Below, in pieces: positions 24,090 to 32,291 of a DNA stretch of 35,086 nt (positions are counted from its first letter, which is position 1; each line of letters begins with the position of its first letter). The stretch comes from an uncultured Pseudomonadota bacterium (lineage in GTDB: Bacteria > Myxococcota_A > Bradymonadia > Bradymonadales > Bradymonadaceae), in contig CATLTV010000035.1 in NCBI GenBank assembly GCA_950059285.1, forward strand, positions 1 to 35,086, in the 5' to 3' direction. The position numbers and the translations under genes were made by a program. The notes beneath the pieces were generated by a model. It was given only the letters and a program-made list of their open reading frames with translations. It had not been told where the DNA came from and ran no database searches.

Positions 24090-24863
24090 CTAAAATGAGA
24101 GCTTTACGCCTGCGTAACCACCATCACGAGTGGGCATGACCTGAAGAGTTGTGGCGTTCTTCTTGTTGCCAAGCGCATAGATGAACAGGCCACCACCGAC
24201 GATGGTAAAGACCGCACCTGAGCTAAGCATGGTCAAGCCGAGTGTTCTGTATTGTGTGGCCTGTGTGGTCTGATCTTGTGGCACGTCGACCTTGGGGGTG
24301 GAAGGATCAACATCAAGCTCCTTGAGCTTGGAGTTAAAGTAGAGAGAACCTGCCATGAGGCCGACGCCAGCGACGCCAATACCAAGACCTGCCCAGCCAA
24401 GTCCGCCGATGCCGCTTGTCTCGGGCGGTGGCTTAAGCTGCTTGTCCTGTTGTTTGGTGACGACCTCCGAGATGGCAACGCCCGTGGATTGTGCGTGGCG
24501 TTTGAGCTCAAGGCCATGTGTCATGGCGTGAAGGCGAGCGAGGTTGCGCGCCTGCATATCGGCATCGAGGTCGGCGCTCTGGTCCTGAGCTTTTTTGGCA
24601 AACTCGATGGCCTTATCAAAGTTGTTGCTCTTGAGGTAGGCAAGGCTTGTCATGTAAAGGAAGATGCCATTTGGATCTTCCTGATATGCCTGGGAGAACT
24701 TGAAGATCGCAGCGCCATAATCACCACCTGCATAGGCTTGCTGTCCTTCCTGGAAGAACTTGGCTGCGGCCTCTTTGTTTTGTGCAAAGGCGGCGCTTGA
24801 GCTCAGGGTGAGGAGTGCAAATAAGAGTAGGGAGACGAGGTATGGAGTGGTGTTGTACTTCAT
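24090..24863 (-). CDS. Exported TPR protein with C-terminal membrane segments
   Basis: 257 residues from the ATG at 24863. A signal peptide (1-27) ends AAFA before QNKEA. Residues 29-100 are tetratricopeptide-like helices (AAKFFQEGQQAYAGGDYGAA, then FSQAYQEDPNGIFLYMTSLA). A short linker leads to two hydrophobic Gly-rich stretches (about 153-176 and 215-235), and the protein ends in GGYAGVKLSF. This layout, a periplasmic TPR part with C-terminal membrane passes, is common in delta-proteobacteria; its role is unknown. The TPR part could bind a partner protein. The Ser/Thr kinase gene lies 194 nt upstream on the same strand, so joint function is possible. No strong ribosome-binding site is seen. 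Confidence 0.8.
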   Translation of the reverse strand: MKYNTTPYLVSLLLFALLTLSSSAAFAQNKEAAAKFFQEGQQAYAGGDYGAAIFKFSQAYQEDPNGIFLYMTSLAYLKSNNFDKAIEFAKKAQDQSADLDADMQARNLARLHAMTHGLELKRHAQSTGVAISEVVTKQQDKQLKPPPETSGIGGLGWAGLGIGVAGVGLMAGSLYFNSKLKELDVDPSTPKVDVPQDQTTQATQYRTLGLTMLSSGAVFTIVGGGLFIYALGNKKNATTLQVMPTRDGGYAGVKLSF

Positions 24864-25057
24864 AAGTCAAGATCTGGATGTCGTTGCTTTTTGGGAGTAT
24901 TCACCACGCAAGACGTGTGATGCATCACGTAAGTGAAGGGCATTGCGTGGTCTGGCCTATGCTGTAGGGCTGAATCGTAAGAATGTTGGGGGAAGTGAGC
25001 ACAAGCTAGAGTTTTAACGTGACCATGAGCATAACGCAATTATCATTCATGAATTAA

Positions 25058-26725
25058 TTATTCAGGGATGATGAGTTTATAGGTGTCATTTTTGGGTTCG
25101 GTTTTGGGCTCTGTCTTCTTGGTTTCAGCCTCTTTTTTCACGCCAGTGTTTTTGGGCAAGAGGTTGATTTTTTGAGATGTGTCAGGCTCTGTGGTGGTGG
25201 TCTTTTTGCGCGTCTTGTCGCTCGTCTTTGTGGTCTTGTTTGTTTTGGTTGCCTTGGTTGATTTGGACGTTTTTTGAGCGGGTTGTTTTGTGTCCTCTTT
25301 GGGCTCAGCTGGTTCTACGTCTTCTTTGTCAGGTACAGCAGCGGGCTCGGTGGTGTCATCAGGAACGTCTTGAGCGGCGACCTCGCTTGGTGTGGAAGAG
25401 TCCTTCTTGTCAACCTGCGCAGTCGTGTCCTCAAGGGGCTCGGAGTTTTCCTTGGGCGTTGTTTGTGTGTCAGCCGAGATGGTGTCGAGCTGTTTGGTGC
25501 TAGCAAGGGGAGGGGGAGAGTCAGGTGTTTGACCTGGCATAAGAAGGATGAAAGCGGTGCCCACGACAAAGATCAAACCCATGAATAGGACCGCAGCAAC
25601 GAGGAGTTTTTTTGTGTTGTCAGGAGCGCTCGCCTGGGGCTCAGGCGCAGCGGGCGGTGCAAATGATACCTCTCTGGGCATGGGGACCGCAGGTATGGAG
25701 GGCTCTTGACGTTCATCAATCAGAGGTTCGGGTGAGCGTCGCTCGGTGATCGCCTCGGTGAGGCGGTCAGTCAGGTCAACCTTGTGTGTGGGGGTATGAT
25801 GGAGTCGCGGTGCATTGGGCGGCGCAACAAACTGATTGCGTTCACGTGCTGAGAGGTCTTCAATGATGGCGGCGGCGTTCTGGTAACGTTTTTTTGTATT
25901 CTTCTCGAGCATCCCGTTGATGATGCTGCGCAGAGCGATGTCTGTGGTGGGGAGCTGTGCTGGAAGATAAAACGATTCGCGCTCAAGCTGTTTACCAATA
26001 ATCTGGATGCTTGAGTCGGCCTGAATGGCACGCTCTCCTACAAGCAACTCATACATTACCAAACCAAGGCTATACAGGTCACTGCTTGGCGTGAGGTCCT
26101 CTCCGCGAATATATTCTGGTGCCATGTAGCGTGGTGTGCCCACGAGCGTGTCATCGCTTGTCAAGTCAACCTGATCGCGTGTGCTCTCGGAGCTGATGAG
26201 TTTGACGATACCGAAGTCGAGGAGCTTGACTTGGTCCTTTTGTCCAAGGTGCTCATAGACCATGATGTTCTGGGGTTTGATGTCACGGTGGAGCATTCCC
26301 AGCTCGTGCGCCTCATAGAGTCCGAGCAGGACCTGCTTCATGATCTTTGCGACGCGGTCTGCGGAGAGGGCTCCTTGAGCGCGCACCAGATCAGAGAGTG
26401 TCAGGCCATCGACATATTCAATACTCATAAAGAGCTGGCCATCATCGGCCTGCCCATAGGCATACATGGTGATGGTGTGTGGACTCCTGAGTTTGGAGAC
26501 CATACGAGCCTCGCGCTCAAAGCGGCTGATCAAACCCTGGAGCCTTTCATCACGTTCTTGATCGTCGTGAATACCTTGCAGTGGTGGCTGGAGGATCTTG
26601 ATAGCCACGGCACGTTCAAGATCAAGCTGGGTCGCCTGATACACGCGCGAAAAACCACCACTCCCGAGCAGTTTCTCAATACGGTAGTTATGGGCAAAGA
26701 TTTCTCCGATCTCCGGAAATCTCAT
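25058..26725 (-). CDS. Membrane Ser/Thr protein kinase, Hanks type (PknB-like)
   Basis: 555 residues. The cytoplasmic kinase domain (about 14-290) has every catalytic motif: GSGGFSRV (21-28), AIK (K43), the helix-C Glu near 71, HRDIKPQN (146-153), DFG (170-172), GTPRYMAPE (196-204) and DLYSLG. A Pro-rich, charged linker (300-370) precedes one transmembrane helix (about 373-396, LLVAAVLFMGLIFVVG). The rest is a periplasmic tail rich in Lys, Thr, Glu and Pro, with no PASTA or other sensor domain; it may contact the cell wall. The kinase should be active and could phosphorylate proteins read by FHA domains such as that of the 7846 gene, but that link is inference. Confidence 0.93.
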   Translation of the reverse strand: MRFPEIGEIFAHNYRIEKLLGSGGFSRVYQATQLDLERAVAIKILQPPLQGIHDDQERDERLQGLISRFEREARMVSKLRSPHTITMYAYGQADDGQLFMSIEYVDGLTLSDLVRAQGALSADRVAKIMKQVLLGLYEAHELGMLHRDIKPQNIMVYEHLGQKDQVKLLDFGIVKLISSESTRDQVDLTSDDTLVGTPRYMAPEYIRGEDLTPSSDLYSLGLVMYELLVGERAIQADSSIQIIGKQLERESFYLPAQLPTTDIALRSIINGMLEKNTKKRYQNAAAIIEDLSARERNQFVAPPNAPRLHHTPTHKVDLTDRLTEAITERRSPEPLIDERQEPSIPAVPMPREVSFAPPAAPEPQASAPDNTKKLLVAAVLFMGLIFVVGTAFILLMPGQTPDSPPPLASTKQLDTISADTQTTPKENSEPLEDTTAQVDKKDSSTPSEVAAQDVPDDTTEPAAVPDKEDVEPAEPKEDTKQPAQKTSKSTKATKTNKTTKTSDKTRKKTTTTEPDTSQKINLLPKNTGVKKEAETKKTEPKTEPKNDTYKLIIPE

Positions 26726-27141
26726 GGTATGCTCACTGTTGACAACTTTGATGGATGGAGCTCATCTTCACATGGCCACCTATCAGGTGTATAATTACGA
26801 TGTGATGTGTGAATGACCAAATCTTGGTAACCCTGCGATGCTACCATGTTTTGTTTCAGCATCGCAAGAGAAGCTGCGCTTATAGAAATAGTTGTCATAG
26901 GCTCATTTGTTTCCATGTTATCTGTGTCTGCACAGATGTGCTCTGACCTCCACACATGCTTCTCATTCGCCCGATTTGTCTCGTCGACCTGATGTCACAC
27001 ATCGGTGAGAAAAAATGTGACCTGCACTGGTGATGACCGCTCTATTGAAGGCGAGTCACACATCCAGATGTGGCCATCACGTGTGCTAAGCACTTTTAAA
27101 TTCTGCACTCAACACTCACCTCCTTTTTGTTTGGAGCCTTG
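26726..27141. promoter_or_regulatory. 416-bp divergent gap, possible long leader of the membrane gene
   Basis: No gene is convincing; the minus-strand frame 26722-26955 overlaps the kinase start and lacks coding character. The gap holds a strong plus-strand promoter (26767-26795) about 340 nt before the next start codon. Within the predicted transcript is a stem-loop at 26835-26865 (GCGATGCT/AGCATCGC), a second at about 26920-26937 (ATCTGTG/CACAGAT) and a short one near 27046-27060 (CACATC/GATGTG). A leader RNA or a small RNA is possible; no clear terminator is visible inside. Confidence 0.35.
26767..26795 (+). promoter_or_regulatory. Strong sigma-70-type promoter
   Basis: TTCACA (26767-26772), a 17-nt spacer, and consensus TATAAT (26790-26795). 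Eleven of twelve bases match. Transcription would start near 26802 and run toward the 27142 gene. Confidence 0.55.
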
Positions 27142-28203
27142 ATGAGCAATCAAAACGATACAGACGATCTCTTGCAGAGCTTGCAAGACCGTTCCAATAG
27201 CAATGACGCACCTGTGGAAGAAGATAACTCTCCTGCCGAGGACATTGACGCGTTCCTTGCAGGTCTTGAAGACAGCGCTTCAGATTCACCGCCCACGCCC
27301 ACTGCATCCAAACCAAGCGAGCCCGATCCTTTTGCTGACGCCTTTGGAGAGCTTGAGTCCCTTCACGGCGATGCCGTGGAACAGGAGCTCGCCATGAAGT
27401 ACGCGGCAGCCGAGCCAATCAAGGAAGAGCCTCCTGTCAAGGTCGCCGAGGTTGAAGCTGCTCCTCTTGCCAAGACTCCTGAACAGGACGCACCTCCTGT
27501 GAAGGAAGAGAAGGCCGAGAAAAAGGCGGACAAGAAGGCCAAGAAAAAGAAGCCCGAGGGTAAGATCAAGGTCGTCGAGACAGAACGCTCCAAGGGGTTC
27601 TTGTTCACCATGGGGCTCCTCAAGTGGAGCACGATCATGATGCCCGTGCTGCTTGCCTCATGGCTTGTGGGTGCCTTTGTGGGTGAATATCTCGCCACGG
27701 GTTGGGCGATCTTGTTGATTGCCTTGCTGCCCCTGTTGCTCGTGCCGTTGATCCTCAAAATGGTGCTCAAACGTGGGCGCTGGTGGTACTTTGCCTTGCC
27801 TCTTTCCTTGTTGACGCTCGGTGCACTTGTGGGCCTCTCTCCTGGCGGAGCAGGGACGGCGATGTCTTATTACGGGCACTGGCCTGTATCCACGGTGTCT
27901 CAACTTGCTGGTATGGAGCCTGATAATGCGTTTGTACGCAGCAACGCCTATGTCTCGGAGTTTGTAGGTACACAGGTTCGAGGGCTCGACGCCACCGCTC
28001 CTCAAAACAAAGATCTGCTCGCTCGAGCACTTGGCACTGAAACCGAACTTGTGACCTGGGCCGATGCACAACGTAAGGAAGCTGCGGCAAAATCTGCCGA
28101 GGAAAAAGCTGCACCCGCTGCCACAGAAGAGACCAAAAAAGAGGAAGCTCCTGCGGCTGATGAGGCCAAGGCCAAGGAAAATACTCCAGAAACTGGCAAA
28201 TAA
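27142..28203 (+). CDS. Unknown membrane protein with acidic and Lys-rich tails
   Basis: 353 residues from the ATG at 27142, which has GGAG five nt upstream. Residues 1-95 are acidic and disordered (DDLLQSLQDR, AEDIDAFLAGLEDS, FADAFGELESL, short leucine-containing motifs that may bind partners). A very basic stretch follows (about 121-143, KKADKKAKKKK). Three hydrophobic helices lie at about 161-182, 185-208 and 215-235. A region of 70 residues with conserved-looking aromatics follows (MSYYGHWPVSTVSQLAGMEP). The end is low-complexity Ala, Glu and Lys. I recognise no family. It is probably an inner-membrane protein with a large cytoplasmic front part. It is followed by a convergent terminator. 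Confidence 0.75.
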   Translation: MSNQNDTDDLLQSLQDRSNSNDAPVEEDNSPAEDIDAFLAGLEDSASDSPPTPTASKPSEPDPFADAFGELESLHGDAVEQELAMKYAAAEPIKEEPPVKVAEVEAAPLAKTPEQDAPPVKEEKAEKKADKKAKKKKPEGKIKVVETERSKGFLFTMGLLKWSTIMMPVLLASWLVGAFVGEYLATGWAILLIALLPLLLVPLILKMVLKRGRWWYFALPLSLLTLGALVGLSPGGAGTAMSYYGHWPVSTVSQLAGMEPDNAFVRSNAYVSEFVGTQVRGLDATAPQNKDLLARALGTETELVTWADAQRKEAAAKSAEEKAAPAATEETKKEEAPAADEAKAKENTPETGK

Positions 28204-28268
28204 TGTCAAAGGTATGACATTCAGATCATGACACCTCTCTATGGTGGATGATGATGTAGAATGTGTTC

Positions 28269-28314
28269 AAAAATAAATGCCGTCGATTGTTTCAAATCGA
28301 CGGCATTTATTTTT
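28269..28314. terminator. Bidirectional terminator between convergent genes
   Basis: Twenty-nt arms (28269-28288 and 28295-28314) pair perfectly around GTTTCA. The stem AAAAATAAATGCCGTCGATT and its mirror end in a T run on both strands. It sits between the stops at 28203 (plus) and 28326 (minus). Confidence 0.92.
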
Positions 28315-28325
28315 TGTCCCGTGCG

Positions 28326-28625
28326 TTATCTGCGTGCATCATGTGTGTGGATGAACTGATCACATGGTCTGTCTTGTTCAATCAATAACATGCTCTGCTT
28401 GGCGCGCGTATCTTCTGGATATTTCTCGTGAAGTCGGCGCGCGAGTGTCTCCCATGCGGCCTGATCCTGTCTTGAGCACGCCATCTGTGCTCTATCCGCC
28501 AGTTCGTTTGCCGTGTAATTGGTGGGGAGTCCTCTGTGGGGGTAGCACCCTGAAATTAAAAATAAACAGACAAGTTGTAGAGTGTTCAATTTTGTGACGA
28601 TGTGAATATGGCGCTGTCTTTGCAT
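28326..28625 (-). CDS. Small lipoprotein of unknown function
   Basis: 99 residues from the ATG at 28625. The N terminus MQRQRHIHIVTKLNTLQLVC runs into the lipobox LISGC, so a lipid-modified Cys is likely; the open frame upstream to 28715 lacks signal features. The short mature part is charged and helical (NELADRAQMACSRQDQAAWE, LARRLHEKYPED) and could be one TPR-like hairpin. It has two further Cys. It ends in HTHDARR. No family is recognised. It shares a terminator with the convergent membrane-protein gene. Confidence 0.65.
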   Translation of the reverse strand: MQRQRHIHIVTKLNTLQLVCLFLISGCYPHRGLPTNYTANELADRAQMACSRQDQAAWETLARRLHEKYPEDTRAKQSMLLIEQDRPCDQFIHTHDARR

Positions 28626-28797
28626 GTCTAAACTCTTGAGGGGAGTTGCAGGGTCACTGTTTCTCTCTATCTTGCATGATGACACGCTGGGAATCAATGT
28701 CTCAACACATACCATACAGATGACAACACCAGGTTTGTGAAGTTGTCCATGCTGACACTACTTAGTACAGGAATGACGTTCCTGAAGGAGCACTATA

Positions 28798-29607
28798 ATG
28801 CCACAGAGAATACTGGGATACATGAGTAATGATAATAGCTTGACTCCCTTGGCGTTCCAGAAGGTATCGCAAGAGGTCACGCTAGATACGTCGATGAGTT
28901 CTGGGCTGGGACTCAGTTTCATTCAACAGGATCGTGTGCTGGAGCGTAAGAGCCCGCAGATGACAGGAGGCGTGCACGACGTCTTTGGTTTGCTGTCCGA
29001 TGCGCCAACGCGTGCGTTGGTGGCGTGCGTCCAGGATGAGATCCTTTCACATACCCGCGAGATGAGTCCACACAGGTTCAAGGACTGGATTTACGCAGAG
29101 GGCATGATTGGTTCACGCGAGTTAAGAGGCGCAGAGGATCTTAATGCCGCAAGTCTTGAGAGGTTGCCTGACTTTCTGATGCGTAACGTCAGTGAGGATG
29201 TGCCTGCAAGCGTCCGCTTCTTTGACCTGATGTACGAGCTCTTTCAGCGTGATATCTACCATGTGGTCGAGCATCGACGTGAGGAAGCTGCGAAGGCATT
29301 TGCTGCAAGTATTGCACGTATGCATCACGCATCCGATGCGCCATTCCATGCGATGTTGATGAACCAAAAGTTCATGATGGCTGCAGCCGTGGGCGAGCCT
29401 CTTTATTACCGCACGATCAAGGGCATTGAGCAACCTGCTCCGCCGCCCTTGTACGAGGGCGAGCGCACTCGCCCTGTGAAGTCCCCACACTTCAGGGCCG
29501 TGATTATTGCCAGTCTAGACGAGGCTGGTAAAGAGTGGCAGACGCTTGAACCAGGTAAGATTTTGTTCCTCAAAAATGGCTGGGCGCTTGATACTGTTGA
29601 AATTTAG
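28798..29607 (+). CDS. Unknown soluble protein
   Basis: 269 residues from the ATG at 28798, supported by AAGGAG seven nt upstream. No signal peptide or membrane helix is seen, so it is probably cytoplasmic. The middle is helical (APTRALVACVQDEILSHTRE, RFKDWIYAEGMIGSRELRGA, SVRFFDLMYELFQRDIYHVV). The C-terminal 60 residues look like beta strands (FRAVIIASLDEAGKEWQTLE, GKILFLKNGWALD). I recognise no family or catalytic motif. It is a single gene ending 29 nt before a long palindrome. Confidence 0.75.
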   Translation: MPQRILGYMSNDNSLTPLAFQKVSQEVTLDTSMSSGLGLSFIQQDRVLERKSPQMTGGVHDVFGLLSDAPTRALVACVQDEILSHTREMSPHRFKDWIYAEGMIGSRELRGAEDLNAASLERLPDFLMRNVSEDVPASVRFFDLMYELFQRDIYHVVEHRREEAAKAFAASIARMHHASDAPFHAMLMNQKFMMAAAVGEPLYYRTIKGIEQPAPPPLYEGERTRPVKSPHFRAVIIASLDEAGKEWQTLEPGKILFLKNGWALDTVEI

Positions 29608-29635
29608 GGTGTTTGCCTGTCAGGTTTGAAGAGAC

Positions 29636-29697
29636 ACATGGATGGCGAACATTACAGTGCGTTTTTAAAAACGCACTGTAATGTTCGCCATCCATGT
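29636..29697. terminator. 62-bp perfect palindrome overlapping the end of a gene
   Basis: Arms 29636-29666 and 29667-29697 are fully complementary with no spacer. The right arm contains the last 10 codons or so of the minus-strand PEGA gene and its stop (29665-29667), and the left arm is its mirror outside the gene. The stem reads ...GGATGGCGAACATTAC... with an extended T7 run just outside on the plus strand. It can end the plus-strand transcript of the 28798 gene. Confidence 0.85.
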
Positions 29698-30318
29698 TTT
29701 TTTCGTCTGGAGTTGTGCTGAACGTGAGGATTCGCCAGCGAGTGCTTTCCAGCTCAGGAGGGTGATACCACCGAGGATGCTTGCGCCACCAAGTGCTGCT
29801 GTGGTGGTGGTCCAGCCAGAGGGAGCAGGCGCGTCTTCACAGCGGTTAAGGTCTCTGCAATTTGCAAGGTGGTTGCTTTGTCTGACAGCGAGGATGATGC
29901 TCGTGGTGACAAGTGCCACGCCAGCTGCGGTCATGATCCATCCTGTGATGGGACGACCATGTGCCATGTGATCCACGATGCCTTCACTGCGCATGGACGT
30001 GTCTGCCTGGGGTGGTTCCTTGGAGAGGTTGATGCTCATCAGGATCTCTCGTCCTGCCTGTGCTTCAAGGTTGATCGTCTCCTGGCGAGTGATGTAGCCC
30101 TGTGCAGTAATGGTGAAGGTGTGTTTGCCTGGAGGGAGCGCGAGTGTGCGTTGCGAGATCTCCTTGCCATCAAGCGTGACCGTTGCCTGTTTGGGCGTGA
30201 TGTTGAGTGTGACAGGAGTGGTGTTGATTGTGGCTGGTTGTTGTGCAAGCGCAGGTGTTGCTGCGCATACGATGGCGAGCGTTGAGAGAAGGGCGATATG
30301 TGGATTAGAGATCTGCAT
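29665..30318 (-). CDS. Exported PEGA-domain protein, coupled to murI
   Basis: 217 residues when started at the ATG at 30318, which has GGAGG nine nt upstream. The ATG at 30327 directly abuts GGAGG and is less likely. A signal peptide (1-25) ends PALA before QQPA. A PEGA domain follows (about 37-100: LNITPKQATVTLDGKEISQ ... LPPGKHTFTITAQGYIT). Two hydrophobic segments lie at about 130-150 and 173-192. The protein ends WMANITVRF with a terminal Phe. Its start lies inside the 3' end of murI (overlap 14 nt), so translation is probably coupled, linking an envelope protein to peptidoglycan precursor supply. Its last codons form one arm of the 29636-29697 palindrome. Confidence 0.82.
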   Translation of the reverse strand: MQISNPHIALLSTLAIVCAATPALAQQPATINTTPVTLNITPKQATVTLDGKEISQRTLALPPGKHTFTITAQGYITRQETINLEAQAGREILMSINLSKEPPQADTSMRSEGIVDHMAHGRPITGWIMTAAGVALVTTSIILAVRQSNHLANCRDLNRCEDAPAPSGWTTTTAALGGASILGGITLLSWKALAGESSRSAQLQTKKTWMANITVRF

Positions 30319-31189
30319 TGGTGTCATCCTCCATGATGATATTCACATGCTCGGGGCGTTGAATGGGTCCGCCAAAGAAGCGGATCGCGGTGGTCATAAA
30401 GCCAGATGGCTCATCCGTGACCAGGAAGCGGATTCTTTCTTTTGTGGGGAGAGGTTGTGACGTGGTGTCGCGAGCAAGGTCGAGCTCAGAGAGGACGCCA
30501 GCAAGATCGCGGCTGGTGCTCTGGGCGCAATCCAGCAGCGTGACATGGTGTGGCATGATGCTATCCAACGTCACAGCGATAGTGTCACGCAACATGGGGT
30601 AGTGTGTGCATCCGAGGATGAGCGTATCTACCGAGGTTTTCTTGAGGGGCTCAAGATAGGACATGGCGACCTTCTCGGGGACCTCACCCTGAAGCCATCC
30701 TTCCTCGGCAAGTGGCACAAAGAGAGGGCAGGCGATCTGTTCAAGTGCGATCGTTTTGTCCAGGTTGAGCTGTGTGAGGAGGTTTTGTATTTCAGCAGGA
30801 TAGCATTTGCTCGAGATGGTGCCACGAGTGCCAATGATGGCAACAGCACCACGCTCTGTACGCATGACAGCTTCTCTTGAGACAGGGGAGATCACGCCGA
30901 TGATGGGGATGTTTGGATAAGCGTGTTTGAGGGCCTCGAGGCCGTGTGCTGTGGCGGTGTTACAGGCGATGACGAGCGCCTTGATGCCCTCATTGATAAG
31001 GAGTTTTGAGGCGTTTAGTGCGTAACGTCGCACGGTGTCCGCGCCACGGTTTCCGTAGGGGACGCGAGCGGTGTCGCCAAGGTAGATAATCTGTTCATGT
31101 GGGAGGAGTTCGGTGATGGCGCGTGTGACGGTGAGGCCACCCACGCCGCTGTCGAAGACTCCGATGGGGAGGTTCTTTTTGGTGCTCAT
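30305..31189 (-). CDS. murI: Glutamate racemase
   Basis: 294 residues from the ATG at 31189; starting at 31252 would add 21 residues before the conserved IGVFDSGVGGLTV. MurI converts L-glutamate to D-glutamate for peptidoglycan. Both catalytic Cys motifs are present: VIACNTATA (first Cys) and LILGCTHYPML (second Cys). The substrate-binding segments DSGVGG and VPYGNRG are intact. The C terminus EDDTNADL is extended a little relative to E. coli. It is first in a two-gene unit with the PEGA protein. A divergent gap of 253 bp separates it from the 31443 gene. Confidence 0.97.
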   Translation of the reverse strand: MSTKKNLPIGVFDSGVGGLTVTRAITELLPHEQIIYLGDTARVPYGNRGADTVRRYALNASKLLINEGIKALVIACNTATAHGLEALKHAYPNIPIIGVISPVSREAVMRTERGAVAIIGTRGTISSKCYPAEIQNLLTQLNLDKTIALEQIACPLFVPLAEEGWLQGEVPEKVAMSYLEPLKKTSVDTLILGCTHYPMLRDTIAVTLDSIMPHHVTLLDCAQSTSRDLAGVLSELDLARDTTSQPLPTKERIRFLVTDEPSGFMTTAIRFFGGPIQRPEHVNIIMEDDTNADL

Positions 31190-31442
31190 GTGCAAGGCTC
31201 GTGGCGAAGGATAGGGTGGGCCGAGTGCCCGTGAGGGGATAATATCTCTCAAATCATCCTCATATGCTCAAGACACATCTTGAGGCCATGCATAAAATTG
31301 TGTTAGAAAATGGGATACGTCCATGGAGGTCGTGTTTGTGATTCTTGCAAGTGTACCCGTGAGGGTGATGTGAGGATCATGTGTGAGTCTTTTAAAAACA
31401 CAGGATCACCCCGCGTGATTACGGAGAAAGTAGACACCCATT

Positions 31443-32171
31443 ATGCTAATTGGCTACAACAATGACGTGAAGTATCGAGGCAAGGTCTTTCATATTCAGA
31501 CTGAGGATAGAGGGAATCTTGCGATGCAGATTGAGACACAGATTTTTCATGCTGGTGCGATCCTGGATACACGCATTGTCTCCTACGAGGATCTGATCGC
31601 AGGTGAGTCTGATCAGGAAGCGCGTAACCGTACCATCAAGACCCTGATGCAGAAGACCCACAAGGAGCTGTACAGGAACCTGTTCTCGGGTGGTTATGAT
31701 CACTTCGTAGGTCTTGAGCCACGAGGCACGGACAAGGTTGAAGAGGTCGAGGAAGATGCCGAGGACTTTACACCTGGTCAGGATGGTGTGCCCGAGGCTG
31801 CGATTGCGCTTGAGCAGGATGGCAAGCTTACAGAAGAGCTCAAGGGTGTTGCAGGTGGTGAGCATATTGACCTGTCATCCTTGAAGAGTCGTCTGGCAAA
31901 GGTGAGCTCTCCTGAGATCAGTGAGCCCGAGGAGGAGGCAGCCAAGCCTGCATCTGTGAGCGGGATGTTGAAGCCAGTTTTATCACTGAACAAGAAGCCA
32001 GCACCCAAGGTCTCGGCACCCAGTTCAGTGAAGAGGGCTCCAAGTAAATCCTTAAAAAATAGTGCAGATCCCATTGCGTCATGGGGGCAAACAGGTGTAC
32101 AAGCTTGGCAAGGTTGCGAGCCCTCCACCTCAGATCTTGACCTCGTCAAGTTGGTGGACGCGCTGCTGTAA
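31443..32171 (+). CDS. Conserved protein of unknown function
   Basis: 242 residues from the ATG at 31443. The N-terminal 95 residues look compact and conserved (MLIGYNNDVKYRGKVFHIQT, AGAILDTRIVSYEDL, LMQKTHKELYRNLFSGGYDH). From memory, proteins opening with GYNxDxxYxGxxxHxQTED are frequent in delta-proteobacteria, but I cannot give a function. The remainder is acidic, then Lys/Pro/Ser-rich and probably disordered, ending in a short helix (SDLDLVKLVDALL). There is no signal peptide. A GGAG lies 16 nt upstream, farther than usual. It lies 120 nt before ftsE on the same strand; a small CCACGAG/CTCGTGG hairpin sits between them. Confidence 0.75.
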   Translation: MLIGYNNDVKYRGKVFHIQTEDRGNLAMQIETQIFHAGAILDTRIVSYEDLIAGESDQEARNRTIKTLMQKTHKELYRNLFSGGYDHFVGLEPRGTDKVEEVEEDAEDFTPGQDGVPEAAIALEQDGKLTEELKGVAGGEHIDLSSLKSRLAKVSSPEISEPEEEAAKPASVSGMLKPVLSLNKKPAPKVSAPSSVKRAPSKSLKNSADPIASWGQTGVQAWQGCEPSTSDLDLVKLVDALL

Positions 32172-32291
32172 CGCTGAACACGTAAGTTAAAGATACAATT
32201 GAAAGATAGTCCACGAGCAGGATGCCTCGTGGCGCATCGGTTACAAGGATGTGACTGATGAGATCAGTTTAGAATGCAAGGATGCTTAGTT

